A DNA stretch of 64,000 nucleotides from an uncultured Neomegalonema sp. GTDB taxonomy: Bacteria > Pseudomonadota > Alphaproteobacteria > Rhodobacterales > Rhodobacteraceae. Shown in pieces: positions 60,960 through 64,000 of this stretch. Both the position numbers and the translations under genes were made by a program. The DNA lies in contig CALKBI010000012.1 in assembly GCA_937990185.1 (NCBI GenBank), forward strand, positions 1-64,000, in the 5' to 3' direction. The notes below the pieces were generated by a model, which saw only the letters and a program-made list of their open reading frames with translations, was not told the DNA's origin and ran no database searches. The first letter of the stretch is position 1; every line of letters starts with the position of its first letter.

Positions 60960-62783
60960 ATGGACCTGCGAAATATCGCGATCATCGCCCACGTTGACCA
61001 CGGCAAGACAACCCTCGTCGACGAACTTTTAAAACAGTCCGGGTCGTTTCGCACGAACCAAGCTGTTGCCGAAAGAGCAATGGACTCCAACGACTTGGAG
61101 CGTGAACGCGGGATTACTATTCTCGCGAAATGTACATCGGTGGAGTACGAGGGCGACCGGATCAACATCGTTGACACGCCCGGCCACGCAGACTTTGGCG
61201 GAGAGGTTGAGCGCATTCTCTCTATGGTCGATGGGGTCGTATTGCTGGTCGATGCCGCCGAAGGGCCGATGCCCCAGACAAAGTTTGTGACCGCAAAGGC
61301 GCTCGCGCTCGGTCTAAAGCCTATCGTCGTGCTCAACAAAGTCGATAAGAACGACGCTGAACCTGACCGTGCTTTGGACGAAGTATTTGATCTCTTCGCC
61401 AACCTCGGGGCCAGTGACGAGCAATTGGACTTTCCTGTCCTATATGCATCGGGCCGCAGCGGTTGGGCCTCGGAATCACTGGACGGTGCGAGAGACAGCC
61501 TGATCCCCCTCTTCAAATTGGTCATGGCGCATGTCTCCCCTCCTGAACAGGTAAAGCACGCAAGCGAACCTTTCCGCATGTTGGCAACCACGCTTGGGTC
61601 TGATCCTTTTATCGGGCGGATACTGACGGGCCGTGTAGAAACCGGAACCTTAAAGACCGGCGCGAATATCAAAGCGCTTTCGGTTGACGGGTCGGAGATC
61701 GAACGATTCCGTGTCACCAAAATCCTTGCCTTCCGTGGCCTGAGCCAACAGCCCATCGATGAGGCACAAGCCGGTGACATTGTTGCCCTCGCTGGCATGT
61801 CGAAAGCGACCGTGGCGGATACGCTCTGTGATGTAGCCGTAACGGACGCTCTCGAAGCACAGCCGATTGACCCACCGACGATTACAGTGACTTTTGGCAT
61901 TAATACCAGCCCCTTAGCCGGGCGCGATGGTAAAAAGGTTCAATCGCGAGTCATCCGTGACCGCTTGATGCGCGAAGCCGAGTCGAATGTCGCGATCAAG
62001 ATCGGCGATACGCCGGGCGGCGAGGCATTCGAAGTCGCAGGGCGCGGCGAATTACAAATGGGCGTCTTGATTGAAACCATGCGCCGCGAAGGGTTCGAGC
62101 TGTCAATCTCCCGCCCCCGCGTTTTGTTCCGTGAGGAAGGCGGCAAAACGCTCGAACCGATGGAAGAAGTTACCATTGACGTTGACGAACAATATTCCGG
62201 CGTTGTTGTGGAAAAGCTCGCACAGCGCAAAGGCGATGTTGTCGAGATGAAATCCGCAGGCGCAGGCAAAACCCGTATTATCGCTCATGCTCCTGCGCGC
62301 GGCCTGATCGGGTATCACGGCGAGTTTCTCACAGATACCAGAGGAACCGGCGTCATGAACCGCGTTTTCCATGACTGGGATGAATTCCGGGGCGCCATTC
62401 AGGGACGCCGCGCCGGCGTCCTTATTGCGATGAACCAAGGGGACTCGGTCCCATTTGCGCTTTTCAATTTGGAAGATCGTGGAAAGCTTTTCATCGGGTC
62501 CGGCGAGCAAGTCTATGAGGGCATGATCATCGGCGAACATTCGCGCGGCAATGACCTGGAAGTAAATCCGCTCAAGGGCAAGAAACTGACGAACATCCGT
62601 GCTTCCGGCAAGGATGAAGCTGTTGTTTTGACTACGCCTATTCGGATGTCGCTTGAACAGGCTATCGCCTATATTGATGATGATGAGCTGGTTGAAGTAA
62701 CCCCCAATCATATCCGCCTTCGGAAGCGTCATCTCGACCCTCATGAACGTAAGCGACAATCCCGAACTGCCGCATCTGCATGA
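60960..62783 (+). CDS. typA: Translational GTPase TypA/BipA
   Basis: A 607-residue ribosome-associated GTPase. G1 is IAHVDHGKTTLVDELL, the switch region includes RERGITI, G3 is IVDTPGHADFGGE and G4 VVLNKVDKND. The C-terminal TypA-specific part has RGLIGYHGEFLTDTRGTGVMN and the late LTNIRASGKDEAVVL. It aids ribosome assembly and stress adaptation. GGAG lies eight bases before the start, and a hairpin terminator follows. Length is normal for the family. Confidence 0.95.
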   Translation: MDLRNIAIIAHVDHGKTTLVDELLKQSGSFRTNQAVAERAMDSNDLERERGITILAKCTSVEYEGDRINIVDTPGHADFGGEVERILSMVDGVVLLVDAAEGPMPQTKFVTAKALALGLKPIVVLNKVDKNDAEPDRALDEVFDLFANLGASDEQLDFPVLYASGRSGWASESLDGARDSLIPLFKLVMAHVSPPEQVKHASEPFRMLATTLGSDPFIGRILTGRVETGTLKTGANIKALSVDGSEIERFRVTKILAFRGLSQQPIDEAQAGDIVALAGMSKATVADTLCDVAVTDALEAQPIDPPTITVTFGINTSPLAGRDGKKVQSRVIRDRLMREAESNVAIKIGDTPGGEAFEVAGRGELQMGVLIETMRREGFELSISRPRVLFREEGGKTLEPMEEVTIDVDEQYSGVVVEKLAQRKGDVVEMKSAGAGKTRIIAHAPARGLIGYHGEFLTDTRGTGVMNRVFHDWDEFRGAIQGRRAGVLIAMNQGDSVPFALFNLEDRGKLFIGSGEQVYEGMIIGEHSRGNDLEVNPLKGKKLTNIRASGKDEAVVLTTPIRMSLEQAIAYIDDDELVEVTPNHIRLRKRHLDPHERKRQSRTAASA

Positions 62784-62802
62784 ATGCCATAACCCTCTGA
62801 TT

Positions 62803-62825
62803 GAGTCGCAAACTGCGACTCTTTC
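62803..62825 (+). terminator. Rho-independent terminator of typA
   Basis: GAGTCGC and GCGACTC form a perfect 7-bp stem with a 5-base loop (AAACT), followed by TTTCT. It starts 20 bp after the typA stop. Confidence 0.75.
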
Positions 62826-63017
62826 TCATAATTCTTTTACTTTTTGATAACTTATGGTGGTAAGTTTTAAAATAAAACCTTGCCTAAACCATAGATTTTT
62901 AGCAGTTTTTTTGTCTCCCTTTGCGCGAGTAACGCTTTTGTTAAGTTTTGGCGCACTCGTTGCGTAGGATTAACTGCGCGTTAAGTGGGAGCGCAGTGCA
63001 AAAAGGGTGTGAAAGCG

Positions 63018-63422
63018 ATGAAACATCATGTTGACGTTCATGTAGGGCAACGCATTCGGCGTCGTCGCTGGATGGTTGGAATGACTCAGCAGCAACTTGG
63101 GCAAGCTGTCGGTATTAAATTTCAGCAAATCCAAAAATACGAAACCGGCATGAACCGGGTTTCGGCGAGCCGTCTTTATGAAATTTCGAAAGCTCTTGAT
63201 GTACCGGTTGCTTTCTTTTTTGAAGCGGTTGGCGAACACGCTAACGAGAACGAGGCTTCGGATCAGGTTGCAGAACTGACTGTCGATAAAGCGGAAGCGC
63301 CAGCTGCCGATTTGTTCACTGACAAAGAAGCCCTTGAACTCATCCGTTGTTATTTCAGGCTCCCAGAAGAACCTCGTAAAAGGTTGTTTGAGCTGACACG
63401 CTCGTTGACCAAAGCGGCCTAA
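63018..63422 (+). CDS. XRE-family helix-turn-helix regulator
   Basis: About 134 residues from the ATG at 63018, with AAGGG upstream; the track start at 62985 is too early. The helix-turn-helix MTQQQLGQAVGIKFQQIQKYETGMNRVSASRLYEIS occupies residues 20-60, a pattern shared with rhizobial PraR/PhrR-type and rhodobacterial regulators. The C-terminal part (AADLFTDKEALELIRCYFRL) is a short dimerisation tail. It may respond to stress or growth phase. An AT-rich 234-bp leader precedes it. Confidence 0.83.
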   Translation: MKHHVDVHVGQRIRRRRWMVGMTQQQLGQAVGIKFQQIQKYETGMNRVSASRLYEISKALDVPVAFFFEAVGEHANENEASDQVAELTVDKAEAPAADLFTDKEALELIRCYFRLPEEPRKRLFELTRSLTKAA

Positions 63423-63437
63423 AAAGTTTGCTCTGTA

Positions 63438-63469
63438 AAAAAGCTGAACCGATTTCGTAGCGGCTTTTT
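63438..63469. terminator. Weak bidirectional terminator after the XRE gene
   Basis: AAAAAGC and GCTTTTT flank an 18-base loop, giving T tracts on both strands. The stem is mostly A-T and the inner CCG/CGG adds a little, so it is a weak terminator at best. Confidence 0.35.
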
Positions 63470-63552
63470 GATGGGCTTTAGGAGTATTGTTGCGTATAAT
63501 CTCTGCGCTGTATTGAGTAGCGTTTGTAGCAGAGACGAAAGCAGGCCGCCTC

Positions 63553-64000
63553 ATGAATACTGAATCGTCACACCTTGCGACTGACCTTGATGTCGCAATG
63601 GCTTTGGCCGAAGCCGCCAGAGTATCCGCTTTAAAGTACTTCCGATCTGACAGCCTACAAATCGACAATAAGCTCCTAGCGGCTGGTGCTTTCGATCCTG
63701 TGACAATTGCGGATCGGGAAGTCGAAAAAGAAATCCGCGCAATCCTCTCACAAACCCGCCCCGATGACGGAGTTCTCGGCGAAGAGCATAGCGATACCAT
63801 CGGGTCATCCGGGCGCAGTTGGGTCATTGATCCCATAGACGGAACACGCGCTTTTATGTGCGGTTTGCCGACTTGGGGGGTTTTAATTGCACTGAATAAC
63901 AATGGCCGTCCTTTTCTCGGTGTGATGGATCAACCCTTCACGGGAGAAAGATACATAGGCGTTGTCGAAGAAAATTCATCGACCGCGCGCTATCAGCACA
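63553..64000 (+). CDS. hisN: Histidinol-phosphatase, inositol-monophosphatase type (3' end off the window)
   Basis: A gene absent from the ORF track because it runs past the window end; 149 N-terminal residues are visible. The start ATG is at 63553. DVAMALAEAARVSALKYFRSD and VLGEEHSDTIG precede the metal-binding motif WVIDPIDGTRAFMCGLPTWG, the IMPase family hallmark; the RAFMCGLPTWG continuation is typical of the HisN branch. The enzyme removes phosphate from histidinol phosphate in histidine synthesis, though related inositol or fructose phosphatases cannot be fully excluded. Confidence 0.85.
   Translation, partial: MNTESSHLATDLDVAMALAEAARVSALKYFRSDSLQIDNKLLAAGAFDPVTIADREVEKEIRAILSQTRPDDGVLGEEHSDTIGSSGRSWVIDPIDGTRAFMCGLPTWGVLIALNNNGRPFLGVMDQPFTGERYIGVVEENSSTARYQH

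Noticed and set aside
60866-61900. Minus-strand ORF of 344 aa inside typA
   Set aside because: Antisense shadow; Ser/Arg-rich composition and no motifs.
62970-63902. Minus-strand ORF of 310 aa across the XRE and hisN region
   Set aside because: It overlaps two convincing plus-strand genes and a terminator and has no recognisable domain.

Overview
The window looks like chromosomal DNA of a marine member of the Rhodobacterales (roseobacter-type Alphaproteobacteria). The basis is gene content and order: a DddP-type DMSP lyase, the order gloB / methyltransferase / chorismate mutase / hisC / tyrC, the block crcB-pseudouridine synthase-HAD phosphatase, ccmCDG, and the phoR-pstSCAB-phoU-phoB cluster. 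By eye base composition is near half GC and fairly even. I see no rRNA, tRNA, CRISPR array, prophage or intact insertion sequence. The ORF track omits two real genes that run off the ends (a dimethylglycine/sarcosine dehydrogenase-like gene at the left, hisN at the right) and one short gene (ccmD).

Layout. 1-3.7 kb, minus strand: TPR protein, esterase, XRE-cupin regulator and a DMGDH-like flavoenzyme. 3.7-11 kb: an epimerase-like gene (plus), then minus-strand acyl-CoA synthetase, GGCT-like protein, patatin, 3-hydroxybutyrate dehydrogenase (with PhaR-like repeats in its promoter), a HisC-like aminotransferase and a BciB/FrhB-like reductase. 11.2-12.8 kb: gamma-glutamyltransferase-family gene. 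12.8-20.4 kb, minus: an acyl-CoA ligase plus Liv-type ABC transporter operon with an embedded 68-aa membrane protein, next to a divergent MerR regulator. 21-24.4 kb: dddP, convergent with chrA-chrB. 24.6-30.9 kb: a phosphoribosyltransferase-BtpA pair divergent from a PotD/B/C/A-type ABC transporter and a CE4/PuuE-like hydrolase. 30.9-37.7 kb: the complete phosphate (Pho/Pst) cluster with a triple Pho box.

37.9-39.2 kb: a secreted glycine-zipper protein with fourteen 19-residue Tyr/Gln/Ser-rich repeats and a strong terminator. 39.3-45.6 kb: PAP2 protein, HAD phosphatase, RluA-type pseudouridine synthase, fluoride channel, tartrate/D-malate dehydrogenase, a diaminopropionate ammonia-lyase-like enzyme and glyoxalase II. 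45.7-50.3 kb: tyrosine biosynthesis operon (methyltransferase, chorismate mutase, HisC, TyrC, nitrilase-family hydrolase). 50.4-53.6 kb: an MDR oxidoreductase, then an M20 amidohydrolase divergent from a RutR-like regulator. 53.6-54.1 kb: non-coding stretch. 54.1-56.8 kb: unfamiliar methyltransferase-like protein and ccmCDG. 56.8-58.8 kb, minus: cupin-alkB pair and a pseudoazurin-like protein that has lost its copper cysteine. 59-64 kb: CorA/ZntB transporter, a cysteine-containing exported protein, typA, an XRE regulator and the start of hisN.

The best candidates for something undescribed are (i) the PRTase-BtpA / ABC transporter / CE4-hydrolase cluster, which reads as an import-and-salvage module for an unknown nitrogenous compound, (ii) the tandem-repeat glycine-zipper protein beside phoR, (iii) the Cys-to-Ser pseudoazurin homologue, and (iv) the small membrane protein inside the Liv operon. 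All functions are inferred from sequence features and recalled family knowledge; no searches were run.
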